Positions 43,098-51,570 of a stretch of DNA of 64,000 nt are shown piece after piece. The translations under genes and the position numbers were made by a program. The stretch comes from JANMMJ01 sp031373255. Lineage in GTDB: Bacteria; Pseudomonadota; Alphaproteobacteria; Rhizobiales; Aestuariivirgaceae. Within the stretch, counting starts at the first letter, position 1, and each line of letters opens with the position of its first letter. The notes under the pieces are model-generated. The model saw only the letters and a list, made by a program, of their open reading frames with translations. It was not told the DNA's origin and did not search any database. The stretch lies in the NCBI GenBank assembly GCA_031373255.1, contig JANMMJ010000092.1, positions 25,407 through 89,406 on the forward strand, written 5' to 3'.

Positions 43098-44291
43098 CTA
43101 GATTCCCTTGCGCAGCCGCTCAAGCAGGGCGCGCGAGGGCTGCCCGTCGATCGGCATGCCCGCGGTCTTCTGGAACCCGATGATCGCTTCATAGGTGCGC
43201 GCCCCGAAGCGCCCGTCTGTTCCGCCGGGATTGAATCCATGCCGTCCCAGCAATCTTTGCATTTCGATCCGCTGTGCTGAAGAAAGGTCATAGCTCACAT
43301 CCGGCCAGGCCTTGATAAACTCACCCTGGCCCCTGATCCTGTCGGCAAGGTGGCCGACTGCCAGTGCGTAGGAGTGCGACTGGTTGTAGGCCATGATGGC
43401 TGTGAAATTCCGCGTCACCAGAAAGCGCGGCCCGTTGAGACCCTGTGGCACCATCACGAAGGCATCGGCGCTGGCGGAGTTGAACGAACCGCCCGCAGCC
43501 GGCTTGATGCCGAGCTTGGCCCATTCCGAAACCTTTCGCCATTTCGACCGGCCAATCAGCGCCCGGTTGAAATTCTCCGGAAGGGTCACTTCCCAGCCCC
43601 ATGGACGGTCGTTCGACCAGCCTGCCTTGCGGAGGTAATTCGCTGTTGAAGCCAGCGCGTCTTCCTTGGAACCCCACAGGTCGCGCGTGCCATCGCCCGT
43701 CCAGTCAACCGCATAGGCAAGATACGACGTGGGTATGAATTGCGTATGTCCCATCGCCCCGGCCCATGAGCCGACAAACTTTTCCGCCGGTACAACACCC
43801 TTCTGCAGGATCTTGAGCGCCGCGATATATTGCTCGCGCGCGTAATCCTTCTTGCGCCCGGCATAGATCAGCGTCGCCAGAGAACGCATCACCTTCATCG
43901 AGCCGAGGTCCTTGCCGAAATTGCTTTCCATCCCCCAGATGCCAAGAAGAATGTGCCGGTCCACGCCGTATTTCTTTTCGATGGCTGCCAGCAAGCTCGC
44001 TTCGCCGGATTTTTCTGTCTTGCCCGTATCGATGCGGATCGCCGTCACCGCCTTGGCCAGATAGGCGGATGTGGTGGAGTTAACCTCGGGCTGCGTGCTG
44101 GCAAGTTTGAGCACCGCCGGATCGGGCTCCGATATGCCCTGAAATGCTCGGTCGAACATTGTCCGGCTGATTCCCGCGGCTTTGGCCCGCGGCCACAGTG
44201 TTTCGATGAAACTCTCGAACTTCGCATCGGCAAAGGCCGGTGCGGCCAGGCACACGGAAAACGCCAGCGCGAAAAGAAACCTGTAACGCAT
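43098..44291 (-). CDS. Lytic murein transglycosylase (MltB type) with peptidoglycan-binding domain
   Basis: 397 residues from ATG 44291, with GGGAG seven bases upstream and a signal peptide (MRYRFLFALAFSVCLAAPAFA). The SLT_2 catalytic domain holds E122 in LLGIWGMESNFGKD, followed by MGHTQFIPTSYLAYAVDWTG and LASTANYLRKAGW. The C-terminal PG_binding_1 domain occupies about 338-395 (LLGRHGFNPGGTDGRFGART). It cleaves glycan strands of peptidoglycan with formation of 1,6-anhydromuramic ends, in the periplasm. It sits nine bases upstream of the DUF459 gene, so the two probably form an envelope operon. Confidence 0.93.
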   Translation of the reverse strand: MRYRFLFALAFSVCLAAPAFADAKFESFIETLWPRAKAAGISRTMFDRAFQGISEPDPAVLKLASTQPEVNSTTSAYLAKAVTAIRIDTGKTEKSGEASLLAAIEKKYGVDRHILLGIWGMESNFGKDLGSMKVMRSLATLIYAGRKKDYAREQYIAALKILQKGVVPAEKFVGSWAGAMGHTQFIPTSYLAYAVDWTGDGTRDLWGSKEDALASTANYLRKAGWSNDRPWGWEVTLPENFNRALIGRSKWRKVSEWAKLGIKPAAGGSFNSASADAFVMVPQGLNGPRFLVTRNFTAIMAYNQSHSYALAVGHLADRIRGQGEFIKAWPDVSYDLSSAQRIEMQRLLGRHGFNPGGTDGRFGARTYEAIIGFQKTAGMPIDGQPSRALLERLRKGI

Positions 44292-44372
44292 CAAAAAGCT
44301 CCCTGCCCGGCGATTCGTCCGCCGGAACCACAATCTAACAGGAGGCTAGAGAGCCCGCCAAATGGGGCAATT

Positions 44373-45362
44373 TCACGCCGCGTTTTTACGGGCCAGCTTG
44401 TCTTCCCAGGCCAGCGCGGAAGACACGATGAAATCGAGATCGTTATAGCGCGGTTGCCAGCCAAGCACGCTGTGCACCAGTTCCGCCCCCGCAACGATGG
44501 CTGCCGGATCGCCCGGCCGGCGCTCCGCCATGCGCACATCGAACTCATGCCCAACCGCCTTTTCAACCGCCTTGACCACTTCGCGCACCGAATAACCCTT
44601 GCCGTAGCCGCAATTGAAAATGCCGCTCTCTCCGCCATTCCTGAGATAGCGCAAGGCATCCATGTGGGCGGTAATGAGATCGCTCACGTGGATGTAGTCG
44701 CGAAGGCAGGTGCCATCGGGCGTATCATAGTCGGTGCCGAACACTTCCATGTGATCGCGCTGGCCGAGTGCCGTCTGACACGCCACCTTGATCAGGTGCG
44801 TGGCGCGGGGCGTCGATTGCCCGGAGCGCCCTTCTGGATCAGCCCCTGCCACATTGAAATAGCGCAATGCCACATAGTTCAGGCCATAGGCGATCTGGCT
44901 GTCGCGCAGCATGAACTCGGTCATCAGCTTTGACGTGCCATAGGGCGACATCGGCGCTGGCGCAGCGCTCTCGAATACCGGGTTGGTCAACGGGTTACCG
45001 TAAACCGCCGCCGTCGATGAAAAGATGAAGCGCGGCACCTTGTGGCGCACCGCCGCTGCGATCAGGGCGCGGGATTTGACAGTGTTGTTCAGATAATAGC
45101 CAAGCGGGTCGGAAACCGACTCCGGCACCACGATCGAACCGGCGAAATGGATGATGGCATCGATCGGGCTTTCGCCCATGATCCGGTCAAGCAGCGCTTC
45201 GTCCGCGATATCGCCCTCGATCAATTTTGCGACGCCCGGCACGGCCCACCAGAAACCGGTGGAGAGATTGTCGAGCACAATGATATCTTCCTTGGCGTCC
45301 GTCAGGGCCAGAGCCATATGACTGCCGATGTAGCCTGCCCCGCCGGTAACCAGGACTGCCAT
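44373..45362 (-). CDS. galE: UDP-glucose 4-epimerase
   Basis: 329 residues, an extended SDR. NAD-binding GGAGYIGSH starts at residue 7. The catalytic pair is Y141 and K145 (PYGTSK), and the family motifs NVAGADPEGRSGQS and LRDYIHVSDLI are present. It interconverts UDP-glucose and UDP-galactose (or their N-acetyl forms) for surface polysaccharides. It is divergent from galU across 124 bases, so the two sugar-nucleotide genes may be co-regulated. Confidence 0.94.
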   Translation of the reverse strand: MAVLVTGGAGYIGSHMALALTDAKEDIIVLDNLSTGFWWAVPGVAKLIEGDIADEALLDRIMGESPIDAIIHFAGSIVVPESVSDPLGYYLNNTVKSRALIAAAVRHKVPRFIFSSTAAVYGNPLTNPVFESAAPAPMSPYGTSKLMTEFMLRDSQIAYGLNYVALRYFNVAGADPEGRSGQSTPRATHLIKVACQTALGQRDHMEVFGTDYDTPDGTCLRDYIHVSDLITAHMDALRYLRNGGESGIFNCGYGKGYSVREVVKAVEKAVGHEFDVRMAERRPGDPAAIVAGAELVHSVLGWQPRYNDLDFIVSSALAWEDKLARKNAA

Positions 45363-45486
45363 GAGATTGCCTCCTTAACCTCCAATGAACCCACCATAGG
45401 TTACATCGCTGAACGCTATCATTGTGACGGCGATTGATCAAAAAGTCGTCTGGCACATTCAGTTTGGTTGAACAGGAGATTAATGC

Positions 45487-46368
45487 ATGCACCGGAAGAT
45501 CAGGAAGGCCGTGTTCCCCGTTGCCGGATTGGGCACGCGTTTTCTTCCGGCCACCAAGGCCATGCCCAAGGAAATGCTGACCATCGTGGATCGTCCGGTC
45601 ATTCAGATGGCGGTTGATGAAGCCCGCGCCGCCGGCATTGAGCATTTCATTTTTGTCACTGGCCGCAACAAGGGCGTCATTGAAGATCACTTCGACAAGC
45701 AATTCGAACTTGAAGCCACCCTCAAGAGCCGCGGCAAGACCGCTGAGTTAACACTTCTCGAGGAGGACCTGCCTGTGGCCGGCCAGTCGAGCTTCACCCG
45801 CCAGCAGGAACCGCTCGGCCTTGGCCACGCCGTCTGGTGTGCCCGTGAAATCGTCGGTGATGAACCTTTCGCACTCATGCTGCCGGACATGGTGATGCAT
45901 GCCAGTCCGGCCTGCCTCAAGCAGATGATGGATATCTATGACAGCAAGGGCGGCAACGTCATCGCCGTTGAGGAAGTGCCGTGGGAACACGTGCACCGCT
46001 ACGGCATCGTCGGCGCCAAGGATTGGGATGGCAACCGCTTTCGCATCGACCAGCTGGTCGAAAAACCCAAGCGCGAGGCTGCCCCTTCCAACCTGATCAT
46101 CTCGGGGCGTTATATCCTGCAGCCTGACATCTTTGCCGAGATCGAAAAGCAGGAGCCGGGTGCGGGTGGCGAAATCCAGGTGACGGACGCCATGATCCGC
46201 CTTCTTGCCCGGCAGGATTTCTGGGGCGTCAAGTACAATGGAACCACTTACGACTGCGGCGACAAGCTGGGCTTCCTCATGGCCAATGTCGTGTACGGCT
46301 TGGCCCGTCCCGATCTCGGCCCGCCATTCCGCGAGGCCCTGACCCGGCTCCTCGGCGGCAAGTCCTGA
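45487..46368 (+). CDS. galU: UTP--glucose-1-phosphate uridylyltransferase
   Basis: 293 residues, start supported by AGGAG nine bases upstream. The nucleotide-binding signature is FPVAGLGTRFLPATKAMPKE, followed by GRNKGVIEDHFD, LGLGHAVWCA and the C-terminal FWGVKYNGTTYDCGDKLGF. It makes UDP-glucose, the precursor for galE and for glucose-containing surface polymers. It converges with the outer-membrane protein gene, three bases apart. Confidence 0.95.
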   Translation: MHRKIRKAVFPVAGLGTRFLPATKAMPKEMLTIVDRPVIQMAVDEARAAGIEHFIFVTGRNKGVIEDHFDKQFELEATLKSRGKTAELTLLEEDLPVAGQSSFTRQQEPLGLGHAVWCAREIVGDEPFALMLPDMVMHASPACLKQMMDIYDSKGGNVIAVEEVPWEHVHRYGIVGAKDWDGNRFRIDQLVEKPKREAAPSNLIISGRYILQPDIFAEIEKQEPGAGGEIQVTDAMIRLLARQDFWGVKYNGTTYDCGDKLGFLMANVVYGLARPDLGPPFREALTRLLGGKS

Positions 46369-46371
46369 GCT

Positions 46372-47733
46372 TCAGCGCCGGATCTCGATTCCCGTCGTGA
46401 CCCGGTGTTCGACATAGTCGGATGCCGGTGAATCGCTGTTGAAATAGGTGAAGTCGTAGCCGGCGGTCCATGCCAGCCACGGATTGAAGCGATAGATCGC
46501 GCCTATGTTTGCATCCAGCGTGAAATCGTCCGGCCCGTCCCGCATGTCGAATTCAACACCTGTGCCTGCATTGAGAATGATGTTGTCGCGCAGTCGATGC
46601 TCGGCATCGACCCGCAATTCATAAACGCGCGTACCGCTCGATCCTGCCGCAACAGTCTCGTCGATCGAGGTGTTGGCGGTATAGGTCAGCGTCGTCAGTT
46701 CCGTCGGGCGCCAGATCAGGTTGCCGATCAACCCGGGCGCATGGACTGTATCGAGCGAGGGATCGTCATAGCGCCGGATGGCATAGGCCACCGCCAGCTC
46801 TCCCGACCAGATCGGCGAGGAATCGATTTGCACGCCGGCCCGGAGTTGCACCCCGTGTGAATCGCGGTCGAGCCCGTTGCGGTCCGGACTGTCACTGTGA
46901 ATGCGCGGCCTGTAGGCAATCTCGGCAAACGGCTTGATGGCAGGAGACGACTCGTAGGTTGCCCGCAGCGCGATTTCAGGCTCGACGTAGTTGCGGTCCG
47001 AATTGTCTTCGACACCGCCGCCGGAAAGATCGACATCCTCGAACAGCTTCAATCGTGCTCCGGTGCGCGCCCTGAGGCCAAGCCGTCCGAACTGGTGATT
47101 GAGCGCCGCAAATACCCCGATCTCATGTTCAAGCCGTGGACCGGTGGCTGAATCCGGAACCTCGCTGTCGGATGCCGCGGTGCGATCGATATCGTAGTTG
47201 GCGTCAAGATCGATGGTTGTCGAGCGCAGCACGTCAACGCGCGCCGCCGCCGTCACGCTGCCCGAACTCTCCGCCGATACGCCGCCGCTCGCATAATCGA
47301 TGAACTCTCCCGCCGCGTTGAGCCGGAAGGAATGCCGCACCCAGTCGCTTTCCAGCCGCAGTGATGGTGCGATCCGGTAACCCAGTGCAGCATCGGCCCC
47401 GGAATTCTTCTGCTCCGGATTGCTTGAGACGATGCCGCCAATCTGAATTGTCGGAAACAGCCGGAAAGCCCCGGCTGCGATACCTTGCGGCGCGTAAGGA
47501 TCGCCCTCCTCGGCCCGTTTCCGCCGAATCACCGGCGGCTCCTCTTCGGCTGGCGGCAGCTTGACCGCGGCTGGCGCTGCCTGCGTCGTCTCTTCCGTTG
47601 CAATCACCTCGGAATTGACCGGATCGAACAGGTCCGAAGGCCGCAATTCACCCGCCGTCTGACCAACCACAGCCCCGGGCCAGGCTGCCGCCGCCGTCAA
47701 AAAAGCCATATAAGTCAATAAATAACGGCGCAT
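46372..47733 (-). CDS. Outer-membrane beta-barrel protein (BBP2-like)
   Basis: 453 residues from ATG 47733, chosen because it gives a signal peptide (MRRYLLTYMAFLTAAAAWPGAVVG). Residues about 30-95 are acidic and Pro-rich, then amphipathic strands with aromatic girdles continue to the C-terminal IEIRR (for example SWVRHSF-type and FNPWLAWTAGYDFTYFNSD segments). Similar barrels next to KpsF-like genes occur in rhizobia and may serve polysaccharide export. It is divergent from the KpsF gene across 114 bases. Confidence 0.8.
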   Translation of the reverse strand: MRRYLLTYMAFLTAAAAWPGAVVGQTAGELRPSDLFDPVNSEVIATEETTQAAPAAVKLPPAEEEPPVIRRKRAEEGDPYAPQGIAAGAFRLFPTIQIGGIVSSNPEQKNSGADAALGYRIAPSLRLESDWVRHSFRLNAAGEFIDYASGGVSAESSGSVTAAARVDVLRSTTIDLDANYDIDRTAASDSEVPDSATGPRLEHEIGVFAALNHQFGRLGLRARTGARLKLFEDVDLSGGGVEDNSDRNYVEPEIALRATYESSPAIKPFAEIAYRPRIHSDSPDRNGLDRDSHGVQLRAGVQIDSSPIWSGELAVAYAIRRYDDPSLDTVHAPGLIGNLIWRPTELTTLTYTANTSIDETVAAGSSGTRVYELRVDAEHRLRDNIILNAGTGVEFDMRDGPDDFTLDANIGAIYRFNPWLAWTAGYDFTYFNSDSPASDYVEHRVTTGIEIRR

Positions 47734-47847
47734 CGAAAGCGGCCCATCCTTCACCCGGCAAATTAGCGAAACTATGGTTAATGCCGTGTTGACGCCCTGT
47801 TCTGGACCGGGCTTCCCTTCTCCCGCCAATCGGTTTAGGAGGACCGA

Positions 47848-48852
47848 ATGCCAGTCACCCCCCTGAAGCCGAAACCCTCAGGCAGCGCCAGTTGGATCGC
47901 CTCGGCCATTCGCGCCCTCGAAACCGAACACGCCGGCCTCGCCCAACTGATCGAACTCGCTGGCAATGGCCTGGGCGAAATGCTTTGTGAAGCGATTGAA
48001 GCGATCCGCAGTGCCAAGGGCCGCGTCATCCTCTCCGGCATGGGAAAAAGCGGCCATATCGCCCGCAAGATTGCCGCAACCCTGGCATCGACCGGCACGC
48101 CTGCCATGTTCGTTCATCCAGCCGAAGCCAGCCATGGCGATCTCGGCATGATCACCCGCGACGACGTGGTGCTGATGATTTCGAACTCGGGCGAATCCGC
48201 TGAGTTGAAAGATATTCTCGCTTATTCCCGCCGCTTCGGCGTGCCGCTCATTGCCATGACCGCGAAGCCCGACAGCACGCTGGCCCGCGAATCCGATATT
48301 CGCCTGATCCTGCCCCAGGCCCAGGAAGCCTGCCCCATTGGCCTTGCACCAACAACCTCGACGCTGCTGCAACTAGCACTCGGCGACGCATTGGCAATCG
48401 CCCTGCTTGAGGACAAGGGCTTCAGCGCCCGCGATTTTCGTGATTTCCATCCCGGCGGCAAGCTCGGCGCGGCACTCACCCATGTGTCGTCCATCATGCA
48501 CGAGCAGTCCACACTGCCGCTCTGCGCGCCTGAAACGGTCATGAGCGAAGTACTGCTTGCCATGACCAAGAAAAGCTTCGGCTGCATTGGCGTGGTGGAG
48601 CAATCCGGCAGGCTCATTGGCATCGTGACTGACGGCGATTTGCGCCGCCACATGAGCCGCGACCTCATTGACCTGACAGCCGCCGATGTCATGACTCCTT
48701 CACCCAAGACCATCGAGCCGGACGCACTCGCCTCCGAGGCGCTGGAACAGCTCAATTCACTGAAAATCACCAGCCTCTTTGCCGTCGATGCAGAGCTGCG
48801 GCCGGTCGGCCTCATCCACATCCACGATCTGCTGCGCCTCGGCGTAACCTGA
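47848..48852 (+). CDS. kdsD: D-arabinose-5-phosphate isomerase (KpsF/GutQ family)
   Basis: 334 residues with AGGAGG upstream. An N-terminal SIS sugar-isomerase domain (about 40-185: VILSGMGKSGHIARKIAATLAS, VLMISNSGESAEL and ACPIGLAPTTSTLLQLALGDALA) is followed by two CBS domains (about 215-334: FGCIGVVEQSGRLIGIVTDGD and ITSLFAVDAELRPVGLIHIHDLL). It converts ribulose-5-phosphate to arabinose-5-phosphate for KDO synthesis in LPS or capsule. It converges with nfeD. Confidence 0.94.
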   Translation: MPVTPLKPKPSGSASWIASAIRALETEHAGLAQLIELAGNGLGEMLCEAIEAIRSAKGRVILSGMGKSGHIARKIAATLASTGTPAMFVHPAEASHGDLGMITRDDVVLMISNSGESAELKDILAYSRRFGVPLIAMTAKPDSTLARESDIRLILPQAQEACPIGLAPTTSTLLQLALGDALAIALLEDKGFSARDFRDFHPGGKLGAALTHVSSIMHEQSTLPLCAPETVMSEVLLAMTKKSFGCIGVVEQSGRLIGIVTDGDLRRHMSRDLIDLTAADVMTPSPKTIEPDALASEALEQLNSLKITSLFAVDAELRPVGLIHIHDLLRLGVT

Positions 48853-48858
48853 TTGCTC

Positions 48859-49302
48859 TCAGGCGGCCTCGACCGTCAGCCGCGTGCCATCGACGCCGGT
48901 CACCCGGACCTTCTGCCCTGCCGCCGAATCGGGCCCCTCGACTTCCCACAGCGTGTCGTCGATGGAGAGCCGCCCGCGCCCGTTCACGATCGGGTACGCA
49001 AGCTGAAACGAATGGCCGACATAGTTCAGCATACGCTGGTTGAGATTGGGCTGGTCGCTTGAATGCATCCGGTCCTGGAAGCGCGGCCGCAAAACCACAA
49101 CAAAGATCACCGAGAGTATGGCGAAGATCAGGAGTTGGACCTGCCAGCTGAGATCGACCGCAAAGCCGATGACGCCCACGACGAATGCCGCAAGCGCCAG
49201 CCAGATGAAGAATATGCCGGGCGCCGCCAGTTCGACGAGAAGCATGAGGCCCGCCAGGATCACCCAGTTCCATGACCCAAGACTGATCCAGAGATTTTCC
49301 AT
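48859..49302 (-). CDS. NfeD-family membrane protein
   Basis: 147 residues. Three to four hydrophobic helices (WVILAGLMLLVELAAPGIFFIWLALAAFVVG and LLIFAILSVIFVVVL) are followed by a C-terminal OB-fold domain (GRGRLSIDDTLWEVEGPDSAAG, ending RLTVEAA). NfeD proteins work with the SPFH protein encoded 15 bases upstream in membrane-domain organisation and protein quality control. Confidence 0.9.
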   Translation of the reverse strand: MENLWISLGSWNWVILAGLMLLVELAAPGIFFIWLALAAFVVGVIGFAVDLSWQVQLLIFAILSVIFVVVLRPRFQDRMHSSDQPNLNQRMLNYVGHSFQLAYPIVNGRGRLSIDDTLWEVEGPDSAAGQKVRVTGVDGTRLTVEAA

Positions 49303-49317
49303 CGCTGCAAGTTCCTA

Positions 49318-50319
49318 TCAGGTTTGCCTTGGCGCAATCGGCGGCACCGATGCGGCCGGCCGCCGCCGCGCTGGCTCCGGCGCACCGCCGTTCGAAGGCC
49401 GCTCGCCACCAAAGGCTTCACGCGCAATCTCGCTGATCCCGCCGATGGCGCCGATCACCGATGCTGCCTCGAGCGGCATCATCAGGATTTTCTGGTTGGG
49501 CGATTGCGCGATGGCTTCCAAAGCCTTGATATAGTTGTTGGCCACGAAGTAGTTGATCGCCTGCACGCTGCCAGCACCTATGGCCTCGCTCACCAGCATG
49601 GTCGCTTTGGCTTCGGCCTCGGCTGCACGTTCGCGCGCTTCGGCATCGCGGTAGGCTGCTTCGCGCCGGCCTTCGGCTTCCAGAACCGCCGCCTGCTTCT
49701 CGCCCTCCGCTTTCAGGATCGCCGATTGCCGCATGCCTTCCGATTCCAGGATGGCGGCGCGCTTCTCGCGCTCGGCTTTCATTTGCCGCGCCATCGCGTC
49801 AACCAGGTCGCGCGGCGGATTGATGTCCTTGATCTCGATGCGGTTCATCTTGAGGCCCCACGGCGCTGTCGCCTGGTCCACCACGCTGAGCAGCCGGTGA
49901 TTGATCTCGTCGCGTTGCGACAGCAGGTTGTCGAGGTCCATCGAACCCATGACCGTGCGGATATTGGTCATCACCAGCGCCAGGATGGCGGTTTCAAGCT
50001 GCTGCACTTCGTAGGATGCGCGCGCCGCATCGATCACCTGGAAGAACGCGATGCCATCGACCTTCACCATGGCATTATCGCGGGTGATCACCTCCTGGCT
50101 CGGAACATCGAGCACCCGCTCCATCATGTTCAACTTGGTCCCGACGCTGTCGATGAACGGAACGATCAGCCCCAATCCAGGCTGCAGCGTCCGGATATAT
50201 TTGCCGAAGCGCTCGACCGTATAATTGTAGCCCTGCGGCACCATGCGGATGGCCCGCAGCAACCCGAAAACCACCACCGCCAAAAGCACGATGACGGCAA
50301 TGCTTGCACCTTCGAACAT
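49318..50319 (-). CDS. SPFH/band-7 (stomatin-like, QmcA type) membrane protein
   Basis: 333 residues from ATG 50319, with GGAGGG upstream. One N-terminal membrane helix (ASIAVIVLLAVVVFGLL) is followed by the SPFH domain (IRMVPQGYNYTVERFGKYIRTLQPGL, NLLSQRDEINHRL and WGLKMNRIEIKDINPP). A long Ala/Glu/Arg coiled coil (about 195-255) and a disordered Pro-rich tail complete it. It forms large membrane-bound oligomers. It is paired with nfeD in one operon. Confidence 0.92.
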   Translation of the reverse strand: MFEGASIAVIVLLAVVVFGLLRAIRMVPQGYNYTVERFGKYIRTLQPGLGLIVPFIDSVGTKLNMMERVLDVPSQEVITRDNAMVKVDGIAFFQVIDAARASYEVQQLETAILALVMTNIRTVMGSMDLDNLLSQRDEINHRLLSVVDQATAPWGLKMNRIEIKDINPPRDLVDAMARQMKAEREKRAAILESEGMRQSAILKAEGEKQAAVLEAEGRREAAYRDAEARERAAEAEAKATMLVSEAIGAGSVQAINYFVANNYIKALEAIAQSPNQKILMMPLEAASVIGAIGGISEIAREAFGGERPSNGGAPEPARRRPAASVPPIAPRQT

Positions 50320-50403
50320 CTCAGCGCCCTCCCAGCGGCAAATCTGAACCAAACATGGCTTCGCCGTGGCAAAACTACAAGCGATTCCGGAGATCGTCCG
50401 GTG

Positions 50404-51468
50404 CTAAATCCACCCCGAAAGCTGTTCGGCGGCAAGCACCTCAAGCAGGTCGATCGATTCCGCCGAAGCGTTAAGGCAGGGCACCGCCGAGAACTGTTCC
50501 CCGCCGGCCTGGAGAAAAGTCTCTTTCAGCCCGATGGCCACTTCCTCCAGCGTCTCGACGCAATCGCTGGAAAATCCCGGCATGATCATGCACAGCGCTT
50601 TGACGCCCTTGGCCGGAAGGGCCTCCACGGTTTGCTGGGCATAGGGCTGCAGCCATTCGGCCTTGCCGAAACGCGACTGGAAAACCACTTGCAGTCTGTC
50701 CGGTGACAGCTTCATCGCCTCGGCCAGGAGCCGCGCCGTCTTCATGCAATGGCAATGATAGGGATCGCCCGCCAGCAGATAGGATTTCGGCAGTCCGTGG
50801 AAGGACGCGAGAATGAGATCGGGAGCCCGCGACAGACTGGCAATATGCGCCTTCAGGCTTTTCGCCAGCGCCTCGATATAGGCGGGATGGTCATGATAGG
50901 GCGGCAGCGTGCGGATCGCCGGCTGCCAGCGCATTTGAGCCAGTGCTTCAAAAGCCTTGTCCAGCGCCGTTGCCGTGGTCGTGGCGCTGTATTGCGGGTA
51001 GAGCGGCGCCAGAAGGATGCGGTCGCAGCCCTGGGCCTTCAGGTCCGCGATGCGCTCACCGAGCGCCGGCTTTCCGTAGCGCATGCCCCAGTCGACCACG
51101 ATCTTGCTGTTCCCCGCCAATCGCGCCGCCAGCTTCCTCGCCTGCTCCCGCGTGATCGTCTTCAGTGGCGATTCGTTCAGCTCCCGGTTCCAGATCTGCG
51201 CATAGGCATGGCCGCTCCGGGTCGGCCGGAAACTGAGAATGATGCCGTTGAGGATAACCCACCAGAGCGCCCGGTTGGTTTCGATGACGCGCCGGTCGGA
51301 AAGGAACTCCTTGAGATAGCGCCGCATCGGCCAGTAGTCGGTCGCTTCCGGTGTTCCCAGATTGATCAGCAGCACACCGATCTTACCCGTGGCGAAGGTG
51401 GGATGCTGCGGCGGCAGTATGCTCGTTTCCTTGGCCTTTCTGGAATAATCGGTTCGAGAATCATTCAC
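50404..51468 (-). CDS. hemH: Ferrochelatase
   Basis: 354 residues, apparently starting at GTG 51468 since no in-frame ATG precedes the first conserved block. Motifs: KIGVLLINLGTPEATDYWPMRRYL (N-terminal block), LAPLYPQYSATTTA, ILASFHGLPKSYLLAGDPYHCHC (catalytic His and the Cys-rich loop) and VVFQSRFGKAEWLQPYAQQ, with the late Glu in FSSDCVETLEEVAIG. It inserts iron into protoporphyrin IX at the membrane. It is a single gene. Confidence 0.95.
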   Translation of the reverse strand: MNDSRTDYSRKAKETSILPPQHPTFATGKIGVLLINLGTPEATDYWPMRRYLKEFLSDRRVIETNRALWWVILNGIILSFRPTRSGHAYAQIWNRELNESPLKTITREQARKLAARLAGNSKIVVDWGMRYGKPALGERIADLKAQGCDRILLAPLYPQYSATTTATALDKAFEALAQMRWQPAIRTLPPYHDHPAYIEALAKSLKAHIASLSRAPDLILASFHGLPKSYLLAGDPYHCHCMKTARLLAEAMKLSPDRLQVVFQSRFGKAEWLQPYAQQTVEALPAKGVKALCMIMPGFSSDCVETLEEVAIGLKETFLQAGGEQFSAVPCLNASAESIDLLEVLAAEQLSGWI

Positions 51469-51570
51469 GGTTTGTTAATCCTTCTGGACCCAACACTCTT
51501 CGCCTGAGAGCTATTCCGGCATAACCCTCTGGCTCTGCTCATTTCAGCCAGCAGCAGGATCATTCGTCCT

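Noticed and set aside
49324..50706. A 460-codon plus-strand frame opposite the SPFH gene
   Set aside because: It is a shadow of the coiled-coil coding region, His/Arg-rich without family likeness.
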